From contig NZ_JAVFVS010000012.1 of NCBI RefSeq assembly GCF_030929605.1, positions 62,001-126,000 of the forward strand: a DNA stretch of 64,000 nt. The letters run 5' to 3'. Below, piece by piece: positions 50,414 through 60,001 of this stretch. The DNA is from Flavobacterium sp. LHD-80 (GTDB lineage Bacteria > Bacteroidota > Bacteroidia > Flavobacteriales > Flavobacteriaceae). How positions within the stretch are numbered: the stretch's first letter is position 1; each line of letters starts with the position of its first letter. Below the pieces are notes generated by a model. That model was not told the DNA's origin, made no database searches, and saw only the letters and a program-made list of their open reading frames with translations. Made by a program: the position numbers and the translations under genes.

Positions 50414-51042
50414 CACAACTTCAAATCCTGATTCAACTCAGTTTCTGACTCAATAGTTTTTCCGTTGTATTGCAACTTCCAGCCCATTGAATTTGTCATA
50501 ATCAAAATCTTAGACAACTCGCTTATTAATCGGTTTTCGGCATTTATTTTTAATGAAGATGTTTCGATTTTTTTTGCCAGATTTGCTTTTACCGATTTGT
50601 TGATTTTATTGTAATCCTCTCCGGTGAACTGATTCATCTGACTTTGTTCAATGTCATAAAACTTAATATCCGGGTTTATAGTGATTTCTTCTTTTGGAAT
50701 ATTTAAGATCGTAATCGTTTTGTTTTTTTCATCAATATCATATTTCATTTTATGCAAATCGTAGGCAACGGTCACATTCGCATTTACGACAACAAGCGCT
50801 TTCTTCTCGAAAGAAATCATGTCCATTAAGTATTTCTGCTGATTTTTATAGGTAATGACTTCTGAAAAATGTCCTTCGGTGACAACCAATTTTCCAACAT
50901 TAAGAATCTGTTGCTGAATTAAATTGGTATTATACTCAATATCTTTATCATCATCTTTTTTGAATTGGCAGAATTTGAAAGCCAGAATTATTAAAAAAAC
51001 GACTGAAGCTAAAACTAAAATTCTTTTGAGTGTATTTTGCAT
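50413..51042 (-). CDS. DUF4230 family protein
   Basis: A 209-aa single-pass membrane protein. N-terminal helix (LKRILVLASVVFLIILAFKF, about 5-24) followed by a DUF4230 domain: LVVTEGHFSEVITYKNQQ, a strand VVVNANVTVAYDLHKMKY and ITILNIPKEEITINPDIKFYD. Function unknown; similar proteins are widespread in Bacteroidota and Firmicutes. Its stop codon uses one base of the inverted repeat described at 50181-50413. Confidence 0.83.
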   Translation of the reverse strand: MQNTLKRILVLASVVFLIILAFKFCQFKKDDDKDIEYNTNLIQQQILNVGKLVVTEGHFSEVITYKNQQKYLMDMISFEKKALVVVNANVTVAYDLHKMKYDIDEKNKTITILNIPKEEITINPDIKFYDIEQSQMNQFTGEDYNKINKSVKANLAKKIETSSLKINAENRLISELSKILIMTNSMGWKLQYNGKTIESETELNQDLKL

Positions 51043-51099
51043 TACCTATATTTTATTAGACCAATTTACTTCTTTTTTTGAAAAAGTATAGAGATTTTC

Positions 51100-51191
51100 T
51101 ACCACAAATTACGCAAATTTCCGCAAATTGCTTTTTTAGAAGACAAGGTAACCTCAAATATAATTTGTGGAAATTTGCGTAATTTGTGGTA
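51100..51191. repeat. Palindromic CCACAAATTACGCAAATT repeat
   Basis: Perfect 23-bp inverted repeat (51100-51122 / 51169-51191), 30 bp with one mismatch. Each arm consists of three consecutive 10-bp units of the form CxCAAATTxx. It lies between the DUF4230 gene and tamL, both on the minus strand, and could fold in the transcript after tamL. Confidence 0.8.
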
Positions 51192-51204
51192 AATAAAAAA
51201 CCAT

Positions 51205-53499
51205 CTAAAATGGATATCCAATAGCAATATTCAAAATCAGGTTTTCTTTACGCCAAGGTCCGCTTCCAAAATCGATGTCTTTAATTACCCATCTTTCGCC
51301 ATCAGGCAAATAAGGTTTTCGGAGCGGAAAAGCCAAATCAGTTCTTAAAATAAAAAATGATACATCAAATCGTAAACCCACGCCCGCACCTACTGCGATT
51401 TCTTTCATAAAATCTTTTGAAATTTCTGCTCCCGGTTTATTGGGGTCAGCATTCATAAGCCAAATATTTCCTGCATCAATAAAAGCTGCGCCTTTTACAA
51501 TGCTAAAAAGTTTCGCTCGATATTCGGTACTGAATTCCAGTTTTAAATCACCCGATTGATCTGGCAGATAATCATTTGTAGTTGGTGCATTATAATAACT
51601 ACCCGGTCCAAGTGATCTTGCCCTAAAAGCTCGAATACTATTTGTCCCTCCAACTACAAACTGTTTGGATGTTGGCAAAACACTCGAATTTCCATACGGA
51701 ATTCCGGCTCCAACAATGATTCGGCTCGCCAATTCACTTTCTTTTCCTAATTTCAAATAGTGCCTGAAATCGCCTCTTATTTTTGCATATTGACTGAACG
51801 GAACATCTAAAATACTTTTCTGATTACCATCTTTAACATTTGCGCCGGTAACCAAACCTGTAATATTTCCAGCCAAATCTAATTCGCCACTAAAATAAAA
51901 CGTATTCTTTTTACGCTTCTGCATTGTATTCGTGTACGTGTAAGTATAAGTTGGCCCGAAAATCAATTGTTTCTCTATTACTTTTGCCAAAGATGAATCA
52001 GCTTGAATGTCATCGCGATATTCCTGTGTTACATGATTCGGACTTACATACGTAATATCCATAACATTTAATTGGTGCTCTTTTCGCGCATTTTCTTTCC
52101 ACAAATAACCAAAAGAGGTTTTAAACGAATTCAAAGCATACAATTGGGTTCTGTTTTGATATTCATAACGAAGCGTTGCTTTTGTCCTTGGAACATATTC
52201 GCTTGATCCATCAATATGAAATGGCGTTATAAATCTTGGCCAGGTTAAACTGGTTTCAGTCCCCACTTTATAAATATTTTTGCCTTTATTAACTCCTCCC
52301 AACTGAAAATCGGCACCACCAAAAACAGAAACGGTTAACAATTCTGCACCTTTAAATAAATTTCGATTGTTCCAATTTACATTTAATTCTGTCCCGGTAT
52401 AACTGGCCGAATTTGTTTTTCCTAAAACCTCAACGCGAATGAATTTCTTTAGCAAAAGCGTTAAATAATAATAAGAATCCAAAGCATTTTTTATGCTGTC
52501 TGAAGTTCTGAATTCATTTTTCACAAAACTGAAAGTGCCTAAATTTACAAATCGGTTTAAAGTCAAATTATGATCTTTTCTGTTGTATAAATCTCCTTTC
52601 TTGAAATAAATTGTTCGGTCAAAAACTCTCGGTTTAAAAGTATCTGCGGTATCAATAATCGTAAAATCCTTATACTGAACAACATCTTCAGGTTTGTATT
52701 TTACACTGTCTTTTGAAATGGAGAAATTTGGATAAACAATAATTTTATCAATTTTATAAGCTGTCAAAGCCTTTGGCGGAGCGTCGTCTTTTATGACCAA
52801 TCTTATTTTTACTTCGTGATCACCTTTACTGCTATCCACTTTAGCCAAAATATAATCGGGGTTAAAATAATAATAACCGCGTTCTTTTAGTCGCGCATCG
52901 ATTCGTTCTCTTTCCGCTTTTATCACATCCAAATCGTATGGTTTACCCACTTTCAATAAACTTCTTCGGCTCGATCTTCCAATAATTCTTGACATTGCTA
53001 ATGAATCATCAGGAAAAGTCACACTTTTAATGATGTATTGTTTTTTTGGCACCACAATATATTCAGCGGTAACTCTTTTATTTCGAACGGTCGAATCGGC
53101 ACTTACACGTGTTTTGAAATACCCTTTGTTTTCGGTAAAATTCCTTAAAACGGAAGCATTATAATCTAAATCGACTTTACTGAAAAGTACTGGCTCTTCG
53201 CCCACTTTTGTTCGAAGCCAATATCGAAATCCTTTCTCTTTTTTGGGCTGACCCGCAATATTATAAATCCATAATTTCGGACGAAGACCGAAAATTTGTT
53301 TGTTAGGTCTTGGGCGAAGCAAATCTTCAAGCTGGTTTTCTAATGCTTTTCTATCTTTCTTTTTAATAATCGAATCTTTCACTTTTACTGAAGCGCCAGT
53401 ATAAAGCAACTCGCCTTCGGGCAAATATTTAGTATTACTGCATCCAAAAACAAAAAATAAGGACAGCGTAATAAAATATTTTATATATCTGTTTTTCAT
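51205..53499 (-). CDS. tamL: TamL: BamA/TamA-family outer-membrane lipoprotein
   Basis: A 764-aa Omp85-family barrel with a lipoprotein signal (SLFFVFGC, Cys at about residue 20), which distinguishes the Bacteroidota TamL from proteobacterial TamA. POTRA-like segments occupy about 80-340, including IIGRSSRRSLLKVGKPYDLD. The C-terminal 16-strand barrel contains VVGGTNSIRAFRARSLGPGS (the conserved VRGF-like strand-8 loop) and ends LILNIAIGYPF. It works with TamB to help assemble outer-membrane proteins. It is 4 bases downstream of tamB in the same transcript. Confidence 0.9.
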   Translation of the reverse strand: MKNRYIKYFITLSLFFVFGCSNTKYLPEGELLYTGASVKVKDSIIKKKDRKALENQLEDLLRPRPNKQIFGLRPKLWIYNIAGQPKKEKGFRYWLRTKVGEEPVLFSKVDLDYNASVLRNFTENKGYFKTRVSADSTVRNKRVTAEYIVVPKKQYIIKSVTFPDDSLAMSRIIGRSSRRSLLKVGKPYDLDVIKAERERIDARLKERGYYYFNPDYILAKVDSSKGDHEVKIRLVIKDDAPPKALTAYKIDKIIVYPNFSISKDSVKYKPEDVVQYKDFTIIDTADTFKPRVFDRTIYFKKGDLYNRKDHNLTLNRFVNLGTFSFVKNEFRTSDSIKNALDSYYYLTLLLKKFIRVEVLGKTNSASYTGTELNVNWNNRNLFKGAELLTVSVFGGADFQLGGVNKGKNIYKVGTETSLTWPRFITPFHIDGSSEYVPRTKATLRYEYQNRTQLYALNSFKTSFGYLWKENARKEHQLNVMDITYVSPNHVTQEYRDDIQADSSLAKVIEKQLIFGPTYTYTYTNTMQKRKKNTFYFSGELDLAGNITGLVTGANVKDGNQKSILDVPFSQYAKIRGDFRHYLKLGKESELASRIIVGAGIPYGNSSVLPTSKQFVVGGTNSIRAFRARSLGPGSYYNAPTTNDYLPDQSGDLKLEFSTEYRAKLFSIVKGAAFIDAGNIWLMNADPNKPGAEISKDFMKEIAVGAGVGLRFDVSFFILRTDLAFPLRKPYLPDGERWVIKDIDFGSGPWRKENLILNIAIGYPF

Positions 53500-53503
53500 C
53501 TTA

Positions 53504-56500
53504 TTATGTTTTTATGTCGGTGCCTTTAATTTGATCTTCTTCTTTATTCTCTTTTTCTTTCGCTTCTTTATCCTTTTGTTTTTGTCGTTCTTTACGCAGT
53601 TTTTCTTCTTTAATCAATTCTTTTTCTAATGCGGTACGATGAAAAAGTTCACGGAATTTATTGTAGCTCATTGTAATAATAAAAGCAATTCCGGTTTCGA
53701 TGACCTGACCTTCAACTGCCACCTGATACTCGTTTTTACGATACGCACGAAGCATATAACGGCCGTCTTTCGTAAGTTGATAATCCAAGGCAACGTCTCC
53801 GGCAATATTCGTGCTTTGCTCGTTGGCACGTTCTTGTCCTTCAACTGCAAAACTGCTTCCAACAGTAACTTTCAAACGGTCGTCTAAAAGTTTTTTAGAA
53901 ACACCAACATTCAAATCGGTTCTGTTTTCCATTGTTCCAGTCGTGTAATCTTCGGTGGATTCTAAATCAAATTCCAATTGAACACCGCTGATCAATTCTC
54001 CTGCAAAATCATTTAATTGTTGTGACAAAATCTTGCTCACACTTTGTCTAGCCAAAGATTCTGCGCTTGTACCTCCGCTTTCACTCGCAAACGGATTTTC
54101 GCCAATAAATCTATTTAATAATAAAAGCGCAAAAACCTGTTTGTTCATCTCAGCTGGCTCTTGTCTTAATTGTTCCAATTTTGTACGAGATAACTCTACA
54201 ATATTAGAAGAAACGCCATAATTGCCTTCTGGAAGCACAATATCAAAAGTGATTTCTGGCTTCAATAATTCGCCATTCATTTTTAGATGTGTCTCAAAAG
54301 GTATTTTTTGTTTATAGGTGTTTTTTTCGGCCTGAGTTTTATCTCCTAATTGATTTCCAAGCAAATCTATAGGAGCAGTTTCTACTTTATAAATCGCCGT
54401 AATATTCAAACTTGCCATTGTTGGTTCTCCATTCCAGGTGATTGAACTTCCTTTTTGAATATTGAATTTTCTTCGGATCATGTTGAAATTCATTTCATAT
54501 GCTCCATCCGTAAATTCATATTTACCCGTTAAAGTTGTTTTTCCCGAAGGATCAATTCCGCCTGTTAACTGCGCTTCGCCTTTTAAGTTCAAATAATCAC
54601 CGTTCCCTTTGTCAATAATTAAAGTCAGTTCTGCTTCTTTATCAATTGAAATATCAACGCTAACATCCATCCCGATTAATTCTGACTGATTTAGCTTTTT
54701 CTCCATTGCAGCAGTTTGTCTCAAATACTGATTGTCTTCGTCAACAAATTCTACAATTCCTTCTCTGTCCGCAATCGAAGGGTCAGATTGTGGTAGAACA
54801 ACCGTAAACTTCGTTTCTTTATTAACTTTAATATTTCCGCCAATAACTGGGTTTTCAAGCGTTCCTTTTACGTTTAATTTGGTATCCAAAAACAAATCTC
54901 CGTAGAACAAATCGTTATCTGGAGCTTTAGAATGAATCGCTCTAAAATCATCAGCGGTAATGGTTAAACCAAAATTATATTTCTTGAAATCAGGTGACTG
55001 AATGGTTCCGTCAACCGACAATTCGTTGTCATTTTCATCATGAAGCGTAAACTTGTCAAAAGCGATTACACCGTTATTAAAAGTGATTTTTTCTTGATCT
55101 ATTTTGAAATACGAATTCAGCTGTGTAACTCTGAAAGCCGAGTTGTTAAAATTAAGTTCGCCGTTTATATTAGGCGCATCGGTCGTACCCTGAATTTTAA
55201 AATTTCCTGACAAATAACCTGTTCCTTCAGAAATATTATCCATGCTAAAACCTTGAATACTTTTTATATTCAGTTTGTTAATTGCTACATCAAAGTCAAA
55301 AGTTCCTGCATCAATTGCATAATCTCCCGATAAATTCACATCGTTTCCTTCATCGCTCAATTGCACATTTGCAGTAAGAATATTGGCTATTTTATTAGCA
55401 ACTTTTACTTCTAAATCGCCCACTTTATCGCCTTTAAAAGTAAAATCATCAATTTTTAAATCAGAAGTAAAAGTGGGTTTTGTCATTACGTTTTCGACTA
55501 CCGCATTTCCGTTAATCAAACCTTGCATGAGCAATTTGTCTTTTTTGACAATGTTCATGATGGTTTCAATTTTAAAGTTCACAAAATCGACCTGAATTGG
55601 TGCGTTATTTTGTGTTCCCTGCGATTGAATCTTCAATTCATTTCCGTCATTTTCAAGGAAAAATTTATTGATATAAAGCTGGTTTTTTCCGAATTCAATT
55701 GCATTCTCAGGATCGATTTTCCATTTGTCATAATTTAAAACAAAGTTTTCAGCATCAATTTTGAAGATGTTTTTGGAATCTTCGGCTTTGAATTGACCTC
55801 CAACAAAATACTGTTGTTTGTCTTTTGCGTCTTTTATTTCGAGCGCATAATCCAGAATATTATTCTCCACTTTTCCTGATAAACTTGTAAACGGAATTTT
55901 CAATGAACCGCTTTCAATTGTAGCAACAGAAATAGCATATTCTAAAGCATTTTCTTTGGCTTCAATATTTATTTTTCCGTCAGAAATGGTATTATCTGCG
56001 TAAACAATTCTAGGAATTGAACCTTTTATTTCTAAAGAATCGGTAACATTATTGTATTTTCCAGTAATTTTAATAGGCTCTAAACCTGTAAGTTTCGGAA
56101 TTAATTTAAACAAAATCGGATCGTTATCAACCGTCAAAGTAAAAGCCAATCGTTGTTCATCTGATTCTCCATTTACTTTCGGATTTTTGAGATCGATATA
56201 TTTAGATAATGATTTTTTTATTGCCGAAGTCAGCGTTGTCAATTTGTATTTTCCGTCAAATTCTGCTTTTAGAAACTGCGACGAAATTTTAATATTATTT
56301 CGGGTATTATCTGAAAAAGCAATAACACGAACCGAATCTAAAACAATTGGTTCTTTATCCTGCAAAATCTGAATGTTCGAAAGAAACACTTTTCCGTTCA
56401 AAAAATCAGGATTGCTGTTGGCAACATCGGCATCAATATTTCCGCGAAGTTTCATTGGTCCGGCGTGAAGATTCAGTTTTTCTAAATCGGCTATATCCAG

Positions 56501-58603
56501 ATTTAATTTTAGTTTTATGGCCGGATATTTCTCTTTTGTATTTCCGCTGGCAACCAAATCAAAATTCAAATTTGGATCTTTCATTCCTGATTTTACGGCA
56601 AAAGATCCATTTTCAATATTTCCTTTTAATGCCAAATCTTTGTACGTATATTTATTAAAAACTGCTTTTTTAACCAATCCGTCAACAACTGCATTTGCCG
56701 TTTTTGGGTCTAAACCAGTTCCTTTAACTTTCGCTTTAAGCGTAATTTTTCCGATCGAATCATTTTTGATTAATCGACCAACATTAAAATCCAATAAATA
56801 AACCGTGGCATCGTATTTCTCTCTTTTTTTGACACGTTGATCAAATAATGCATCGACTTTTGCATTTCCGAAACTGCTGTTTAAAGCCAGATTTGTTTTA
56901 AAATTTTGAACCGAACCTTTAAATTTTCCTTGCAAACTAAGTTGTTGCGGAATTTGAATATTGGTCGGAATTGTTCCTTTTGGCACAAATCCATAAATGT
57001 CTTTTGAAGTGCTTGAGAGTTTTTTAATATTCAAATCATAATAGGCTTTTTGAGCATCTGGCAGGCCTTTTATCTTCCCCGAAAGGGAAACTTTTGTAGC
57101 TCCGATGCCGCTCATTTCAAATAATGGAATATCCAAATCTTTTACTTTTCCGCTCAAACGTGTGTTGATGGCTAAAACAGCATTTGGATTACTTTTAAAC
57201 GGATTAGTATTTCGTAAATCAGGCGCAAAAAGTAAAATGTCTTTGAAACCAATTTTTGAATTCTTGACACTGGCTTCAATCGAAAGGTTTGCAATATCTT
57301 TTTGAAGTGCTTTGAGCGATTTATATTCTACTTTAATTTTATCCTGAAGAAGCGTTTGTGGCGTTTTTAAATATAAGTTATTCAGATATGCATTTTTTGG
57401 TCCGTAGAAAAAGTCGGTTTTTAAGGCCTGAATATTTAAACCACTTTTTTCATTTACTGCTAGCGATTTAATATTTCCTGAAATCGTATCGTTTGCGTAA
57501 TACAATTTTTCAGCCTGAAAATTAAATTTATTCAAATCCAAATGACTGTAATCTAAACCTTTTGCAACTGGTTTAGACTGCATATCATCAAATTTGAAAG
57601 CCACATTTGTAATGTCAACTTTATTCAGTTTTGCTTTCCAACCCGCTTGTTTTATGGCTGTTGTATCTAAACTTGGAGTTTGAATTTGTTTGTCTTTTGC
57701 ACCTAATCTTAAATTTCCGCTGAGATTTTTTAATTCGAAAGTATCGAAATCTAAAAGCTGTTTATTTAAATCAATTTCATTGAAAGACAAATTCAGATTT
57801 CCGAGTTTTATTCCCGAATCTAATTTTGAATCTTTATTATCATAAGCAATATCAATTTTTGACAAACTGATTTTTCCGAGTTTTAATTTGAAATCTGGTC
57901 GCTTGGAAATAGTATCAACCGTTTTTACCGAAACTTCAGCAATTTGCTCCACAACATCTTGATTTAAGACCAATTTCAATCCGTCAAGATCGATATTCGG
58001 AATATCAAAATTCATTTTATCCAAATCAAATTCCTTGAATTTAGTGTCAAAATGAGTCAGCTTTACGCGAATATCGTTTTTTGAAAAATCATCTTTAAAA
58101 TTGAATTTGATGTTATCTAAATTGACTTTTACAACAGAAATTTTAAACGGTTTTGCATTTGGATCTTCAACTTTTGGTTCTTTTGATTCGAATGCCTTTA
58201 TAATGTAATCAAAATTGAAAACACCGTCTTTATTTCGGGAAATGTTAGCAGTCGTATTTTCTAAAGAAACGGAATTGATTTCGAGTTCACTGCTAACCAG
58301 TTTAAAAAGATCAACATCGAGTTCTAATCGTTTAACAGCCAGCAAAGTATCCTTTTTTTGATCTTCAAAATAAAAACCTTCCAGCACTACATCTTTTGGA
58401 AATTTGATCGAAATATGATCTAATGAAACTTTGGTTTTTATCTTTTTATGAAGGTAAGAAACCGCTTTGTCCTTGACAAAATTCTGGACAGACGGAACCT
58501 GAATTAAAATAATTAAAAGCAATAAAAGCGTAACCACAGAACCCACGCACCAAAGAAGTACACGAAGTGTTTTTTTTAGAAAATGAATTGATTTCTTATT
58601 CAT
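53504..58603 (-). CDS. tamB: TamB: translocation and assembly module inner-membrane component
   Basis: A 1699-aa protein with one N-terminal membrane helix (VLLWCVGSVVTLLLLLIILI, about 14-33), then a very long chain of beta-strands forming the hydrophobic groove of TamB/AsmA-like proteins, and the C-terminal TamB (DUF490) domain with QVFALLLLNRFIGENPF. The groove is thought to move lipids or nascent outer-membrane proteins across the periplasm. After the domain there is a 50-residue highly charged Lys/Glu tail (KEEKLRKERQKQKDKEAKEK...). It is the first gene of the tamB-tamL pair; no promoter was assigned. Confidence 0.93.
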   Translation of the reverse strand: MNKKSIHFLKKTLRVLLWCVGSVVTLLLLLIILIQVPSVQNFVKDKAVSYLHKKIKTKVSLDHISIKFPKDVVLEGFYFEDQKKDTLLAVKRLELDVDLFKLVSSELEINSVSLENTTANISRNKDGVFNFDYIIKAFESKEPKVEDPNAKPFKISVVKVNLDNIKFNFKDDFSKNDIRVKLTHFDTKFKEFDLDKMNFDIPNIDLDGLKLVLNQDVVEQIAEVSVKTVDTISKRPDFKLKLGKISLSKIDIAYDNKDSKLDSGIKLGNLNLSFNEIDLNKQLLDFDTFELKNLSGNLRLGAKDKQIQTPSLDTTAIKQAGWKAKLNKVDITNVAFKFDDMQSKPVAKGLDYSHLDLNKFNFQAEKLYYANDTISGNIKSLAVNEKSGLNIQALKTDFFYGPKNAYLNNLYLKTPQTLLQDKIKVEYKSLKALQKDIANLSIEASVKNSKIGFKDILLFAPDLRNTNPFKSNPNAVLAINTRLSGKVKDLDIPLFEMSGIGATKVSLSGKIKGLPDAQKAYYDLNIKKLSSTSKDIYGFVPKGTIPTNIQIPQQLSLQGKFKGSVQNFKTNLALNSSFGNAKVDALFDQRVKKREKYDATVYLLDFNVGRLIKNDSIGKITLKAKVKGTGLDPKTANAVVDGLVKKAVFNKYTYKDLALKGNIENGSFAVKSGMKDPNLNFDLVASGNTKEKYPAIKLKLNLDIADLEKLNLHAGPMKLRGNIDADVANSNPDFLNGKVFLSNIQILQDKEPIVLDSVRVIAFSDNTRNNIKISSQFLKAEFDGKYKLTTLTSAIKKSLSKYIDLKNPKVNGESDEQRLAFTLTVDNDPILFKLIPKLTGLEPIKITGKYNNVTDSLEIKGSIPRIVYADNTISDGKINIEAKENALEYAISVATIESGSLKIPFTSLSGKVENNILDYALEIKDAKDKQQYFVGGQFKAEDSKNIFKIDAENFVLNYDKWKIDPENAIEFGKNQLYINKFFLENDGNELKIQSQGTQNNAPIQVDFVNFKIETIMNIVKKDKLLMQGLINGNAVVENVMTKPTFTSDLKIDDFTFKGDKVGDLEVKVANKIANILTANVQLSDEGNDVNLSGDYAIDAGTFDFDVAINKLNIKSIQGFSMDNISEGTGYLSGNFKIQGTTDAPNINGELNFNNSAFRVTQLNSYFKIDQEKITFNNGVIAFDKFTLHDENDNELSVDGTIQSPDFKKYNFGLTITADDFRAIHSKAPDNDLFYGDLFLDTKLNVKGTLENPVIGGNIKVNKETKFTVVLPQSDPSIADREGIVEFVDEDNQYLRQTAAMEKKLNQSELIGMDVSVDISIDKEAELTLIIDKGNGDYLNLKGEAQLTGGIDPSGKTTLTGKYEFTDGAYEMNFNMIRRKFNIQKGSSITWNGEPTMASLNITAIYKVETAPIDLLGNQLGDKTQAEKNTYKQKIPFETHLKMNGELLKPEITFDIVLPEGNYGVSSNIVELSRTKLEQLRQEPAEMNKQVFALLLLNRFIGENPFASESGGTSAESLARQSVSKILSQQLNDFAGELISGVQLEFDLESTEDYTTGTMENRTDLNVGVSKKLLDDRLKVTVGSSFAVEGQERANEQSTNIAGDVALDYQLTKDGRYMLRAYRKNEYQVAVEGQVIETGIAFIITMSYNKFRELFHRTALEKELIKEEKLRKERQKQKDKEAKEKENKEEDQIKGTDIKT

Positions 58604-58737
58604 ACGTCAGCAAAACACGATTAGATTAAAGTTGCAGTTTTATAAGGCTGTAATTATACAGTCTACAAAATTGTGGATTTTAAACCTTAACAATTTACAT
58701 AATTATCTGCAATTATTCTAAAATTTCACTGTTGTTT

Positions 58738-58766
58738 TTTGCCACGAAGGCACTAAGGCGCTAAGT
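58738..58766. repeat. GCCACGAAGGCACTAAG half-element
   Basis: A single copy of a unit very similar to the outer arm of the triple-nested repeat at 50181 (GCCACGAAGGCACTAAGGCG versus GCCACAAAGGCACTAAGACA), followed by a T-run. No inverted partner lies nearby, so it is a solitary half. It sits in the 195-base gap between tamB and the true end of the GSCFA frame. Confidence 0.6.
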
Positions 58767-58798
58767 TTTTTTTTTTAAAATTAAAACAGATCGCTAGC

Positions 58799-59756
58799 TT
58801 AGAATTTGATTTGTGGCAGTTTTTCTCCTAAAAAATTTATTTTCTTTTGAAGATTTGCTAAGAATTTTTGATGTTGTTCTGATTCCGGATTGAAGCTTCT
58901 ATGACGCAAGCTTTTTTTGGATTTCGTCAACTTCCTGCATAATCGAAACGCTTTCTTGTGCAATGTAATTTTCGCTGAAAAGTTTCCAGATATAATCTAT
59001 GGCGATTTGATTTGGATGCAACATATCTTCGGTATAAAAACGATAATCGCGAAGTTCATCCATCATGATTTCGTATGACGGAAAGTATTCAGTGTTCAGT
59101 TTTAAGTGTTCGGTATTCAGAACGAAATGCAACGCAGTGAACAAATGTGATTTGCTTAATTGATTTTCGATAAAACCGTCTTTTATGTGACGGACTGGCG
59201 AAACTGTGAAAATGAAATTTATGTTTGGATTTATTGTCTGAATTAAATGGATTGTGTTTTGAATGCTTTTCTGAATAACTTCAGCTGATAATAATTCTTT
59301 TGAGAATTGTTTTTGAGGTACTTTATGGCAATTGGCTACAATTTCTTTACTTTCGAGATTTCTGTAAATCCAGGAAGTTCCGTATGTGATGATAATATGA
59401 GTGGCTTCTTTTAACTGTTTATTGATTTCTGTAATTGCTTTATTCAAAGTTTCAAGCAATTCTTGTCGGTCAGAATTACTTAAATCGGAATGTACTTCAT
59501 ACGAATGCCAACGCTCGTTGTAAAAGAAAATGTCTTTTTCCTGATAGAAATCCAATTCACAAACTCTCCGAAATATTTTCTCAATTGAAACCGGATTAAA
59601 AATAATCCCAAACGGATTGGTCTCATTCTGAAACTTAAAATAATCGAATTTCTCGGCAATATTTTCTGCAAAACAAGATCCAACAGAAAGTATTTTCGAA
59701 TTATAATCGATTGGAGAATTACTTTTTGAAATTGGAATTTGGGTTCTGAATTGCAT
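58799..59756 (-). pseudogene. GSCFA-domain protein gene, interrupted by a frameshift
   Basis: The frame starting at 59756 encodes a GSCFA-domain protein (ILSVGSCFAENIAEKF near residue 25). It stops at 58899 after EIQKKLAS. One base of the A7 run just before (58911-58917) is surplus. With six A the frame continues as KSLRHRSFNPESEQHQKFL and ends at a stop at 58799-58801, giving 318 aa, a normal GSCFA length with a typical C-terminus. So this is either an inactivating expansion of a homopolymer, a sequencing error, or a site of transcript slippage. GSCFA proteins are predicted hydrolases of unknown function. Confidence 0.8.
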
Positions 59757-60001
59757 GAGATTTTATTTGAACACGAATTTCAGGAATTTTCAGCAATAAA
59801 AAATGAAATAGAAAAAGTATTTGGCGATAATTTTAAATTCCATATACATTTTATTTAGTTATCAATATTCAAAAGCAGTTTTTACAAAACCTCCCTAAAA
59901 GTTTTATTTGTATCATAATAAGACATAATTAAACTTTTCACTACAAACAAAATTATTTATTCCCTAATTTGCCAGCCGACTCTTGAATCAGAATAATTTA
60001 C

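Noticed and set aside
58899..58925. Programmed -1 frameshift at A AAA AAG in the GSCFA gene
   Set aside because: A -1 shift enters a frame that stops after about 17 codons with no family resemblance. The family C-terminus is in the other frame, so a plain indel or loss of one A is the better explanation.
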